Positions 20,392-30,879 of a stretch of 64,000 bases of DNA are shown in pieces. The translations under genes were made by a program, and so were the position numbers. The notes beneath the pieces are model-generated. The model worked only from the letters and a program-made list of their open reading frames with translations, had not been told where the DNA came from and ran no database searches. The stretch is from positions 102,614,614-102,678,613 of the forward strand of contig OY998180.1 in assembly GCA_963921935.1 (NCBI GenBank). The letters are read 5' to 3'. Each line of letters starts with the position of its first letter. Positions within the stretch are counted from its first letter, which is position 1. Origin of the DNA: Galeruca laticollis. Its lineage: Eukaryota; Arthropoda; Insecta; Coleoptera; Chrysomelidae.

Positions 20392-20471
20392 AATTTAACA
20401 TACAAGAGTTTTAATCTGAACCTTTCCCAAGAAAAATACTAAATAAAAAACTAAATATCGTCTACATACTT

Positions 20472-20506
20472 TGACGTTTCGCTCCTTGTTGGGAGCTTTC
20501 TCAAAA
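20472..20506 (-). other. Hammerhead-like hairpin in left arm of second PLE
   Basis: Minus strand: TTGAGAA, one base, arm GCTCC, loop caaca, arm GGAGC, then GAAACGTC. The arms form a perfect five-base stem, different in sequence from the neighbouring PLE but equally paired. Confidence 0.45.
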
Positions 20507-20744
20507 AGATGTTATGTCTTATTTGGACAGAATAAAATATTTACAATTAATCGATATACAATTTTGGAACGTGTACAAAAAGAACACTGAACACATAAAA
20601 ACATAATAACAAGTTTGTTGATAAAATAATGAAGGTGTTTACCTCAGAACCAAATTCACGATATACGAGTGAAATCAAAAGTGTATAGTATTTTTATTTT
20701 GTTATTGGATGCATATTTTTTGGTTACTAAATTTATTACACAAT

Positions 20745-21120
20745 TAAATTATGATAAATTTGACTTATATTTTTTATGTCTTGTTTATCGTTCACTGAAT
20801 TCTTTTCTTTTTCTATATGTACCATTTCTTAGATTGCCAATTTATGGTAATTAGAATCCTGGGTTAGTATTTTTGTACTATTGAAGTCAAATTCATGGCG
20901 TTCCCTGGTTTCGTGTTTATGTAGGGCGGTGGACGCATTTTTTGTGTACTTGTGACCATTTAAGCGATTTTATACAGTTTGTGTTGTCATACCTACATAT
21001 TTCTTCGGGCAGTTTAAACATGGTATAGAATACACTACGCTAGATTTTTTTTGGTTTTAATTTGACTTTTAAGTTTAGTGAACAATGGCGATAAGGTATT
21101 TTGAGTTCTGTGACATACGT
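20745..21120 (-). pseudogene. Penelope-like endonuclease fragment of the second PLE
   Basis: On minus: VYSIPCLNCPKKYVGMTTQ, NRLNGHKYTKNASTALHKHE, HEFDFNSTKILTQDSNYHKL and VNDKQDIKNISQIYHNLI. It contains internal stops (for example after TTQTV and LAI). It belongs to the same family as the copy ending at 20115. The upstream half continues beyond the Harbinger-like insertion. Confidence 0.82.
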
Positions 21121-21123
21121 TAA

Positions 21124-21789
21124 TCAGTTAGTTTACACCGCGTGGACCAATTTGGTGCGTGGACCAAATCGTGGACTTATTTAGCTTAGAACATAAGTGT
21201 TTATACTGACTGTTTTGCTGGATTAAAATAGTCCAGGTTTAATGCCAGGGACCAAAATTGACATTTTTATATTAAAATGACATAACCTTAAATCTTTAGG
21301 AAATTCGATGGTAGACTTTGATTTTGTTTAAAAATGGATACAAAAATAGTTGCAGTTGTAATAGAGTTCCTGAAAAAGAAAAAAAATATTCATAGATTTA
21401 AATTAGAGTCATCGAAGTCTCCATATTTAAGAAGCAATTTAGCTTATTTGCTTTTAACTAGCAGTAATTTTGTGGGATTGTTAGACAATCAAAGAATATG
21501 GATGAAACCTAGAAGTAGTGAAAATTGGACAATAATGTTAAATCAGTGAAGTACAAATCCTCATTTGACCTATTTTTACTCTGTGCTTTTAGCAAACCGC
21601 CACTTTGGTCCACGAACACTAATATGCCGTGTTTACACCGTCAAAAATTGAATTTAAACTACCCTAGATGAGATGGATCAAATTCGAGTACCAAATTTTA
21701 CTCCTTGGTTGTTTACACCGAAAGTTAAGTACACGTGACGTCATTTAAACCTCGGACTAAAAATTTGGTACGTCCGGTGTAAACGTACC
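21124..21789 (+). mobile_element. PIF/Harbinger-like element, 666 bp, inside the second PLE
   Basis: The termini share GTTTACACCG in inverted orientation followed by an ACCAA(A/T)T stretch. TAA is duplicated at both sides (21121-21123 and 21790-21792), fitting the three-base TWA target of PIF/Harbinger elements. Removing 21124-21792 restores the PLE reading frame context (LSKHN on one side, INVCH on the other). Inside, 21334-21549 encodes 71 residues ending ..RIWMKPRSSENWTIMLNQ, perhaps the N-terminus of a HARBI1-type nuclease; no catalytic part remains. Confidence 0.62.
21334..21549 (+). pseudogene. Short ORF in the Harbinger-like element, possible HARBI1 N-terminal remnant
   Basis: It is 71 codons from an ATG, Lys-rich, with RIWMKPRSSENW near the C-terminus. 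That resembles the conserved Trp-x-Arg-Pro block before the DDE core of HARBI1-like nucleases, but the match is short. It could instead be chance. Confidence 0.35.
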
Positions 21790-21792
21790 TAA

Positions 21793-22399
21793 TGTTGTGT
21801 TTGGATAAAGCGTATTTCAGTTTTTCTGGCAGTTGGTTTGTGTATGGTATTGATATGTATCTGTTCTTATTTATTTGAGTTTGTGATTGATTATTTTTAT
21901 TATTGTTGTAAAATTTGTATGTGCGCTGTTTAAAAATTCGTTCTATGTTTTTATCGGGTAGTGTTTGTTTTTTAGGGTGTTTTTGACTTGTTTTAGAACT
22001 TCCGGACGGTATTCCGGAGAAGTAAGTTTTATAGCTCGGTCCGTCAATCCAACAATTACATGGTTTTTTGTGCATTGGGATGATTAGGATAGTAATTAAG
22101 ATATCGGCCGGACCATGTTTCTTTTTGATAAAGTTTGGTTTTTATTTTGTTGTCATCGGTTCGAATTAATGTTATGTGTAGAAAATTTATTGCATTGTTC
22201 TCTGTTTCGATTGTAAATTGAAGTTTTGGATGGAAACTGTTAAAATAATTTAACATAGTATCAATTTTATCTGACGGGATAGCAACTATGCAATCGTCAA
22301 CAAAACGTTTAAAAAACAATACATTGAAATCTAAATTCTCTAGTACGCCTTCCTCCAGATGTTCCATTACTAACTGTGCTAAGGTTGAGGAAATAGGAG
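21793..22399 (-). pseudogene. Penelope-like RT C-terminal half of the second PLE
   Basis: On minus from 22399: SPISSTLAQLVMEHLEEG, FFKRFVDDCIVAIPSDKI (the catalytic box is FVDD), LQFTIETENNAINFLHITLI and WSGRYLNYYPNHP. The frame then shifts near 22075 and continues IFKQRTYKFYNNN and YISIPYTNQLPEKLKYALS. The RT fingers and palm N-terminal part are absent. Confidence 0.85.
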
Positions 22400-22639
22400 A
22401 TTGTGTAATAAATTTAGTAACCAAAATATATACATCCAATAACAAAATAAAAATACTATACACTTTTGATTTCACTCGTATATCGTGAATTTGGTTCTAA
22501 GGTAAACGCCTTTATTATTTTATCAACAAACTTGTTTTTATATGTTTTTATGTGTTCAGTGTCCTTTTTGTACACGTTCCAAAATTGTATATCGATTAAT
22601 TGTAAATATTTTATTCTGTCCAAATAAGACATAACATCT

Positions 22640-22674
22640 TTTTGAGAAAACTCCCAACAAGGAGCGAAACTTCA
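22640..22674 (+). other. Hammerhead-like hairpin in right arm of second PLE
   Basis: TTGAGAA, two bases, arm CTCC, loop caacaa, arm GGAG, then cGAAAC. Compared with the left arm, GTC after GAAAC has become TTC. Confidence 0.4.
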
Positions 22675-22765
22675 AAGTATGTAGACGATATTTAGTTTTT
22701 TATTTATGACCTAAACCCAAGAACACGAAATCAAAAATATTTTGAATGGTTAAAGAAAATTAAGA

Positions 22766-23693
22766 ATTATTATATACCCGCATAAGAACCGACACAGAGC
22801 GGAGGTGTACAGGTGAGTCCATGGATAATTTAATTCTAAGACTTTTTTTACTCTTGTAATTTTGCATAAAATTTTGTCATTTTCAAGGGAAAGTCGAATA
22901 ACTATTAGACGTAATTTACTTCATCCATATCATGAATTTTATATCAGGTTTAACAAATTGATAGATGCATTTCAATAAGAACAATTTGATGGAAAAACAA
23001 ATTAATAATATTGTATAAAGAACATGAACATTTTAATTTAAAGAAATCGCTGAAAATGATCACCATTTTCTCTTAGACACAAAATTATTCTTCGCCGAAA
23101 ATTGAAGTCAACTCTGGCCAGTAGCTGATGATCATTTTTTATTATATTGCATTTTTCTGGGACTGGAAAAGAATAAACAGACTCCCTTAACGCCCCCCAA
23201 AGAAAGTATTCACATTTATTGAGGTCCAGTGAGCGGGGAGGCCAATTATTTATTTTTGGTTATTCGACGTTTCCTTGAAAATGACAGAGTTTTATGCAAA
23301 ATTACAAGAGTAAAAAAAGTTTTAGAACTAAATCATCCATGGTATTAAAATATTTTTTTTCAAATCAACTGACAGATCAAAAACTTCTGTAAATTTTAAG
23401 GTTAGGTTACCCCTAAATTACCCCCCAGAATGATTCGATCGCTTTCCACTTACCACTACTTAATTCCCTTAAGAGTCTCATATAGTGTACCAAATTTGAT
23501 ATTTTTCAATTTAAAGGATTGCAAAAAAATTAAGGTTTTTCGAAATATTGGGTCCAACTTTGACGCCCTATAACTCCTCAGGGATGCAACTTGGTATAGA
23601 GGTAAATTTCCCCCAATCGTCATATTTTGGGCTCTCCTATACGCCTCTGCTCTGTGTCGGTTCTTATGCGGGACACCCTGCTTTATATGTAAA
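22766..23693. mobile_element. MITE with mariner-like CAGGGTGTCCC end, containing an inner inverted-repeat element
   Basis: cccgcataagaaccgacaca (22778) is repeated inverted near 23655-23680, where the outer bases read CAGGGTGTCCCGCATAAG on minus. Inside it, 22818-22892 and 23270-23341 form a second inverted pair of about 73 bp (tccatgga..ttttgcataaa..cattttcaagg). No ORF is present. Mariner-type MITE is the best guess for the outer element. Confidence 0.62.
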
Positions 23694-23694
23694 A

Positions 23695-24165
23695 TTTTTA
23701 TTGTGGGAAGTGCGGCAATGTGTAGAAAGAAAACTCTTCTCAGTTTATTCTAAGTTTTCGGTTATTTATTGTTAGCATTTTCAAAGAACTACAAGAGATA
23801 TACATTACAGATATTTAAAAATAAGTTTAAAGTAAGAATCTTACTTACAACTAATTGATGTTATTCACATATCTATAAAATCGTTTCAAATGGAATAAAA
23901 TCATTATTCTTTTTAAAAAAAAATTATATACATAAAAAATATTCAAATTGGCATATTTGAAATTTATGACTATAGTAGTCATAGAAGTTTCATTATATTT
24001 TCCTATTAGTAAGTGAGATCATAGATAATAAGATATTTATTAGACTTTTTTTATTCTTAAATTAAATTGAAAATGAATAAAAAGAATTCTGCACCGTAAG
24101 AAAGCTTAGAATTAACGGCAAAGAGTTTTCTTTCTACATATTGCCGCATTTCCCACAATAAAAGT
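23695..24165. mobile_element. MITE with terminal inverted repeats of about 65-70 bp
   Basis: attgtgggaagtgcggcaat and gtagaaagaaaactctt (23698-23737) recur inverted at about 24120-24162. The arms extend to about 23761 and 24098. There is no coding content; total about 470 bp. It lies immediately beside the preceding MITE. Confidence 0.65.
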
Positions 24166-24201
24166 TTGACCTGGCCAGTATCGGCAGCGAACTACTTTCT
24201 T

Positions 24202-24205
<4 letters not shown>

Positions 24206-24284
<79 letters not shown>

Positions 24285-24292
24285 ATATATAA
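24206..24292. repeat. (TA)n microsatellite, about 85 bp
   Basis: A long alternating TA run with a single interruption (tatatta) at about 24272. Confidence 0.95.
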
Positions 24293-24860
24293 ATGAATAG
24301 AAAAATGGAGTAGATATAATATTACAAATGCTGAAGCTTAGATTATTATTATTATTATCCCTATGGGGATATCCTGGATATCTTGTTTTCCATTTAAGAT
24401 GAGTATAACTGTGCAATGTTATAGGAAACCATATCTGCTGAAATTTACAATTATTACTTAAGAAGATATTTCAATAGGGGAGAGCTCCCTACATTTATCT
24501 GTTCATTGATGACCTTATATTATGGGTCCCTTAAGTGTCTTCTAGTTTCTAATTCCTCAAGGAATTCTAGTTTTTATTTCTTATGACAAATATGTAGTAC
24601 TTCTAGTTCAGTGTTAGGTGTTAATGAATATTTGGTGTCAAGTAAACGTTTTGCGTAATGGGATTTCTCTTCATATTGAAAATGGAAGATTATAAATCAA
24701 AGGTAAATAACTTTATAGAATATCGTGATGTCCAAATCTAAAATATCCCCCAATCTCCACAATTACATGGAACCATTAGACCTCGGGTTTCTTATGTTAA
24801 TACTTCTAATAACAAATTTGCTAAAAAACTAAGAACTATAGTTAATACCTATGGATATAT
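24293..24860. other. Non-coding stretch
   Basis: It contains a short (TTA)n run at about 24341-24357. I see no coding similarity or inverted repeats. Confidence 0.5.
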
Positions 24861-24865
24861 AAATT

Positions 24866-24918
<53 letters not shown>

Positions 24919-24919
24919 T

Positions 24920-24956
<37 letters not shown>

Positions 24957-24966
24957 GTATATAAAT
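24861..24966. repeat. (TATATG)n / (TA)n microsatellite
   Basis: Repeated tatatg hexamers followed by pure TA and then again tatatg. The minus-strand open frames over it (24842-25127) encode only Tyr/Ile or His/Ile repeats and are artefacts. Confidence 0.92.
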
Positions 24967-25057
24967 ATATAACTATGGGTATAGTGGGATTTATTTGGGT
25001 TATGCAGCAATAAAACTCTTGTTTTACCAAGTATACTCTTTTGAGTAATTGGCTCCA

Positions 25058-25088
25058 AGCTTTCGAACATGGCTATGTTCATTTTCAA
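25058..25088 (-). other. Hammerhead-like hairpin left of a PLE fragment
   Basis: Minus strand: TTGAAAA, one base, arm GAACAT, loop agcc, arm ATGTTC, then GAAAGC. A perfect six-base stem. Confidence 0.42.
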
Positions 25089-25458
25089 ATTGCTACAAAA
25101 GTAACATCTTACATCTAGTTGTGACATGAAAATTAGTGATTGAACTTAGAATTCATTGAGATAATAGTGGAAAGATGTCAATAATCATGTAGTTCAGATA
25201 GAAGCACAATACATTTTTCATAAAATATAGAGAAAATTATAATATTATAGTATCAGCAACACATGAAAACTTTTATCAATAACAATGTGTAATGTGTACC
25301 AACCTAACCTACAAATGTAGTTACCAGCAGGAGAAAGAAGAAGAAAATGAACTCTGGCTAATGAGAACTTTACTGTCAGATTCTAATAACCTGTTGTAAC
25401 TCGTTATTTCCATATACTAGAACAAGAAAATAGATGAATCAGCTAAGAAATAACTCAC

Positions 25459-26117
25459 TTGCTATACACTAGTGTAGTGGCAAAATTCTATGTTTTACCA
25501 AAATTACATAAGAATCATGTTACTACTGTTAGACCAATTATTGCTTCCATAGGCACTCCTACAGAGAACATATCACAGTATTTAATTGATACATTAACTA
25601 ACTGTTATGATTACAATAACCATTATTACATTAAGGATTCTTTGGAAGTGCACAATACCAGATAATTATATGATGCGAGACTTGTTGTCGGTTTATTCAG
25701 CAATGTTTACTTGCAGATATGTATAAATGCAATTACCAAAAAAATGGGATAATATTGGTGAAAAATGTAACATTTCATTCGATACTTTTATCAAGTTTTT
25801 AGCCTTCGTTTTTGACAATATTTATTTTGCGTTCAACAATAAGGTATACAAACAATACTTTGGCACCCTTATAGGCAGTATAATTTCTCCTGTTTTGGCG
25901 AATTTCGTGATGGATGAGTTGTTGGTATACCTACCTGAACTACCAGTGATAATTCACTTTTTTTAAATATGTAGATGACATTATTATTGCTTTACCATGT
26001 GATTTTCAAAATTATGTCCTAGAACACTTTAACAAACATGACACACACATTCAATTTACTTTAGAACGAGAAAATATAGAAAATAGTGTTCCTTCCTTGG
26101 ACACAAACGGTTATTCG
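25459..26117 (+). pseudogene. Penelope-like RT fragment, first part, interrupted by a Tc1/IS630-type element
   Basis: The frames read KFYVLPKLHKNHVTTVRPII (about 25486), NISQYLIDTLTNCYDYNNH and YYIKDSLEV. After a break comes KWDNIGEKCNISFDTFIKFL, IGSIISPVLANFVMDEL (MG of the usual motif is IG here), then YVDDIIIALP (about 25971), FNKHDTHIQFTLERENIENS and VPSLDT at 26106. The similarity stops at the TA target at 26118-26119 and resumes at 28273. Confidence 0.82.
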
Positions 26118-26119
26118 TA

Positions 26120-28270
26120 GTGGTATAGCTGGCGCAAAACATATAATGTAGCAATGTAATCGTATATCTCCCTTCAGTTATGTTGCTGAGCTAGACTCTG
26201 AAAAATATTAATATTTTGCTTACTTTTACCAATATCTATATTGTATTTGATGTTACGTAATTGTTGAAAGGGAGTTCGGTTTGATCGGCATACCAGACGT
26301 GAACTGAGCCCTTTTTGTATCCCATTCGATTTTTTATGGACAAAACAAAATTCTATGAAAAAATTACAAAAAAAAATGTATGACATTGAATAAAACAATT
26401 CTTTAAAAATAAATATTATGTGTAATTCCTGTTTGTCACTACTATAGAAGTAACATGAAACATATATTAAACTTAATTAATTTTCTTCTTCCAAAAATTC
26501 TATTAATCCTTCTCCCATATCATCTGCTTCACTATCGTCTTGTAAATCAATAATAAATTCATTTCCTCCGTTAATTTGGACTTGCCCAATATTCTTATAC
26601 TTATCTTCAGTTTTGATTACTTTTTTAATCTCTGTTTTACTTGTGCCCAAATTAACTCGATGGTATAGAAAATACAAAAATAAGGAGGAAGTCTCACTAT
26701 AGAGTGTCCATATTGTTCAGCAATACTATCTAGGGTATATAATTTCTTAAATTTCTCTGTCAATGGAACGTCAATCATTAGTATAAGAATCTTCAAAGTA
26801 TAAATTATTATCCATTAAAAAAATTTGTAGTTCGGTCTTCTTGTAGCTTTTATTTGGTATCTTATTGAGCTGTCGTGAATGATAAGAAGCGTTATCAAGA
26901 ACTACAACACTATTTGGCTCTAAGTTTGGAATCAATGTGAATTCAAACCATGTTCTTATGCTAGCCAACGTTGTAATCTTCCTTTTTTCTCCACATATTT
27001 TTAAGGTATTTGGAACCCATCCTTCATTTCCACCGCAATGCACAATAATAAGTCTGGATCCTTTGTTTGCAGGCATTGTTGGCATTCATATTTTTGACCT
27101 ACCATTCCATCCTTTCTTAACCGTGTCGTGGGTGTCATACCAAGTTTCGTCGAAATAGACAATTGGCCGGTTTTCTTCTCTATACTTAGTTACTTGTTCC
27201 AAGTATGTATACCGCATATCCACTATTCTTCTGCTTTCCATGACTGATTGACCCAATTTTTTAATCCAGTTGTCAACAGTTTTCTTACAGGCATTTATAT
27301 TACGGCAGGCATTTGCCAATTTATATCTTATTATTTCGATCGTTGGTAATTCGTCCCTTTTGTAACAGTGATATATGGTGGTTTTTAATAATTTTATTAC
27401 AGACATATCTAAAGGTTTGATCAATCCCTTATTACATCACTTGTTGCGTTCGTAAGGCCCATTCTTGGCTATTTTACATTTAGGAGACAAGGGAACTTCT
27501 GTTAAATCAGATACTGCTTGCAATAATTCTGTTTCTTCATCGAAATCGAACTTTTCTCGTAGATTCTTATACAAATTGAAACATATTTTCTGTATTTCCA
27601 AATTTAAATGACGCCGAATCCTGTTTTCACTTTGATCACAATTATTTACATTTTCGTTGTTGTTACACACAATATTTTGAACCGAACTCGATATTTCACA
27701 AGGACGCCACATTGTAAATATTTAATTTTCAACTAAAAATATAATTGCTATATAATAAATATGTATACTTATACAAATTCCTCAGAAATACACTAAATTC
27801 TTTCTTGATGTCAGCCTACCAACTAAAGAGTGAGTGTGGGTTATCTGTGGTGAACATCTGTTGTGTTCGAAAAAATTGCCATCTCAAAATATACTTATAG
27901 TTCAGTAAAAGATGGGAAAAATTATAAGTTATTTGAAATTTATATTCCTAATTCGTCTTAATAAGACGAGATATAAGGTAGTGTCAATTGTCTTATGTTT
28001 AAGATATTTTTAAATATAAATAGGTTAATATTGTTTAAAGGAATGCATTTTGTTCTATACATTAACGCTAAGTATCTTAAAAAGTAGGAAGGCGCTCCAT
28101 AATTGCGGGTTAAAAATAATCGTTAGACAGTCAATAAATGTATTTAATAATTATAAAATTATTGAATACATTTTAACGATTATTAGTTGAAATTATAACG
28201 GTATTCAAGTCAAACGATAAGGCAAAACCTTAAAGTTCGAACTATATCTCTTGCGCCTATTATACAGCCT
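26120..28270 (-). mobile_element. Tc1/IS630-type DNA transposon inserted in a Penelope-like element
   Basis: TA flanks both sides (26118-26119, 28271-28272). The ends are imperfect inverted repeats: left GTGGTATAGCTGGCGCAAAAC, right on minus AGGCTGTATAATAGGCGCAAG, both followed by an ATATA-type stretch. The PLE frame ends just left (VPSLDT) and resumes just right (YRKPIYSGRSMNY), confirming insertion. The transposase is on the minus strand and carries several stops. Confidence 0.72.
26477..27712 (-). pseudogene. Tc1/IS630-type (DDE_3) transposase, decayed
   Basis: The ATG at 27712 starts MWRPCEISSSVQNIV. Segments 27712-27437, 27424-27086 and 27085-26771 are in the same frame and are separated only by TGA codons. 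Catalytic elements: Asp in RPIVYFDETWYD (about 27165), Asp in NSVVVLDNASYHS (about 26900), and Glu in a shifted frame within TIELIWAQVK (about 26650), where related proteins have NPIEL. An N-terminal helical DNA-binding part (CRNINACKKTVDNWIKKLG) precedes the core, and an acidic tail (LQDDSEADDMGEGLIEFLEE) ends it. Similar DDE_3 proteins are multicopy in insect genomes. Confidence 0.8.
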
Positions 28271-28272
28271 TA

Positions 28273-28715
28273 TTAATTGGTTGATACCGAAAACCTATTT
28301 ACTCAGGACGATCCATGAATTACTAGTCGTACAATAAGTTCAGTATCAAAGTGAATATAATAAAACAGATGAAGGATAGAGTGTTGAATATCAGTGATTT
28401 GTCTTTCCATAACACGAATTAAGATATATTAAGAATCCTATGTTTAGAAATGTCTTACCCCATTCAGTTGATATATATTATCCCGTAAAACATTTCCCCT
28501 AATAGTTTTCTTGTGAGTAGTAGAGAAATATTGATATCAGAAAATTTGGACAATTTTTTTTATATTTTTGATATATCTTTTCCATTTTTCAACAGTATTT
28601 CACCAAAAATTTCCAAATTATTCCAAACCTTAGCCGACATAAAGATTGCAAACAAAATTGTACTGAAATCTACTAAAACTTTCAGCAAATTTGAGGATAA
28701 AACTCCAATACCTTA
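28273..28715 (+). pseudogene. Penelope-like fragment, continuation after the inserted transposon
   Basis: The frames read YRKPIYSGRSMNY (about 28287), IIKQMKDRVLNISDLSFHN and then the open stretch 28513-28716: FDISFPFFNSISPKISKLF, DIKIANKIVL and TFSKFEDKTPIP. These blocks lie between RT and endonuclease in the better PLE at 45650-46645. The GIY-YIG part is missing. Confidence 0.7.
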
Positions 28716-30860
28716 GAAAATTCATACCTGCTAGATATCTTGATATCTTCGAACGCTATATTTTGGACTAGTAGAAAGCCACCTCCGTTTTGGTATACCG
28801 ACTTGGGGAAGTTCCCTGAAAACTCACATTCGTCCATTAGAAATAATCCAAAAAATATTTCTGAAGATCATTATGTCTAAACCCTATACCTACTCTTCAG
28901 ATCGATTATGTAGGGAAAGCAACATATTTGATCTGAAGCTGTTATATTATCTATGTGCATCTATAAAATACCACACAATATAAGATATATACGAAACTTA
29001 CCTGTACGTAGATATGGAACTAGAAATAATCACCACTATATTGCTCCGAGAATGATAAAGTGATTCTGTCAAAGATATTTTTCGTTTCTAGCTCCGAAAA
29101 TATACAATGGATAGTATCAAAAATATAAGTATTATTATTGTTTTCAAAAAGAAATTAAAATAATTTCTCGTAGAACTGACAAGAAATGTCTGTCATATTG
29201 TTATGGTAATGTAAATATATATTACTTTACTTGAAAATAATTACTCAATCAATATTATCCATCTATAACTAAAATGTTTACTCCTAATTTCATTTATAAT
29301 TCTTCAATTAGGTACAATACTGTTAAATTGAGTGTACTTGTTTTTTCTTAATTGTATTTACTTCTATTTTTTCGAAACATGTGTATTCACACCTCTCGGA
29401 TACCTTCGGGTTTATTTTTCAAATACATTCACTTTTTATAATTTCTTTGTAATATTTTGTGAATAAATTATTATTAATGTGACGAGTCAAAATCCAATCA
29501 ATAAAAAGTGGCCCGATAATGTGGTCGCTCAGAATGCCTGCCAAGATATTCAATCTTTGCAATCTTTGGGGCGTTTGTGTATGCCTTTCTCTAAAAATGT
29601 GTGGGTTGGTACCATTGAGCGAACTTTTCGCAAAACTCTAACGTCGATCCTGATCATTTTCGTTCATTTCTTGAAACATTATCATCTTTTACGGATGAAA
29701 TTTATGTTGACAATCCGCTGATCATTATTTTGTGATACACCAGATATATAAGCGTTTTTGCTCAATTACAACAGAGCCAGTTTCTTCAAAATTTTCAATT
29801 AAATGTCTGACTACTTACCTGCTGTTCCACAGGGTTTTGGTTAGAGCAGCAACACTACCACACTTATTATTTTGATAGTTCAGTTTTACTAAATGAACTC
29901 TTTCTTGTGTCAATAAACCAGTTTAAAAATTGGAATTTTAATAATAACCGAGTTATTGATCAAGAAGAACTGTGACTAAACATGAGAATTTTATCTTTTA
30001 TCGTCAAAGAAAAAATTTTGTTATTTGAAAAATTAAAAACAACAATTAGTGTAGATAAAAACATGTTTTACTCCATCAATAACAAAATTTCGAACGAGAC
30101 TGTACAGGACTGATAATTTCAAAAATCCCAATGATCCTGAAAGAATTTCGTATTCTCAAAAAAAATAATTCACAATAAAAAATATAACACGGTTGCATAG
30201 GCAATGAAAGCATCTTTGAAACTACGACAAAAATTCAGCATCCTGTAGGTTTAAATTGACCTATTTTGGCATTTTTTCAAAATTTGAACAAAACTCGAAA
30301 TATTTGGGTGTGCAAATTTTAGTTGGGACACCCCTTAATATGCAACCTGTTTGGCAGGAACGAATATTCAGTTTGCTGCCAAAGATTAACCAGATTCATT
30401 TAAAGTTGTCATTGTAAGCTTACCAACTTTCCCAGTTGTTTAATTGCGATTCACAATAATTGAAACCAACAAACGGCAACTCCTAATATTCAGAAGTTTT
30501 CTTTTATGTAACTATAATATTAATTTGACGAGTGAGTGTACATTATAGGATTTGTTGCAAGTTCTTGTCTTCTGGTTTAGTTCAAACTGCAATCTCCGAT
30601 ATGGCAGGGCTCTGTCAAATTTTACAAATGTTGAAATGTTGTTGGTGTTGAGGATAATATTACACGAGAAAAGGTTGTGCTTTCAAAAATACTCTTAGTC
30701 GAGAAATTTTAGATGCAGCTCATGAAACTTTAAACTTCGCAGAGAAGCCAAATATACTATGACAAGTTCAAAGTTTCGTTGAAATTTTGATTTTAAAAGT
30801 TCACACAAGCGGACGTTTTAATTAAATCGACCTGATTGTGTACGGCGTAATAAAAAACTC
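28716..30860. other. About 2.1 kb without a recognisable gene
   Basis: The open frame 29479-29721 (80 codons) and another frame across 29640-29730 (HFRSFLETLSSFTDEIYVDN) hint at an eroded coding sequence, but I cannot place it. The region precedes Gypsy copy C and could hold its decayed gag. No LTR was found. Confidence 0.4.
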
Positions 30861-30879
30861 TATGGAGTTCTACATTTAT

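Larger units (their letters stand above)
17443..20439 (+). mobile_element. Penelope-like element with near-complete ORF and inverted 3'-end copies at both ends
   Basis: The outer 554-557 bp (17443-17996 and 19883-20439) are inverted complements: the left one is a minus-strand copy of the endonuclease C-terminus and 3' terminal region. Between them lies the plus-strand RT and most of the endonuclease. The element is about 3.0 kb and ends next to another PLE at 20441. This inverted-end structure is seen in at least two more copies here. A hammerhead-like hairpin lies in each arm (17491-17524, 20358-20391). Confidence 0.85.
20441..22705 (-). mobile_element. Second Penelope-like element with inverted ends, minus strand, split by a Harbinger-like element
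   Basis: Inverted repeats 20441-20744 and 22400-22705 bound the element. The 3' end of the coding strand is the low-coordinate side. The RT is 5'-truncated exactly at the right inverted repeat (first RT residues SPISSTLAQ). A 666-bp insertion occupies 21124-21789. The element directly abuts the previous PLE with no spacer. Confidence 0.85.

Noticed and set aside
24842..25127. Two overlapping minus-strand open frames
   Set aside because: They consist of Ile/Tyr and Ile/His runs from the TATATG microsatellite.
26771..27437. TGA read-through or selenocysteine use in the Tc1/IS630-type transposase
   Set aside because: A TAA and a frameshift follow further downstream, so ordinary decay explains the TGA codons.
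29479..29721. 80-codon open frame as a gene
   Set aside because: No recognisable motif, and a neighbouring frame looks equally plausible; left as unassigned.
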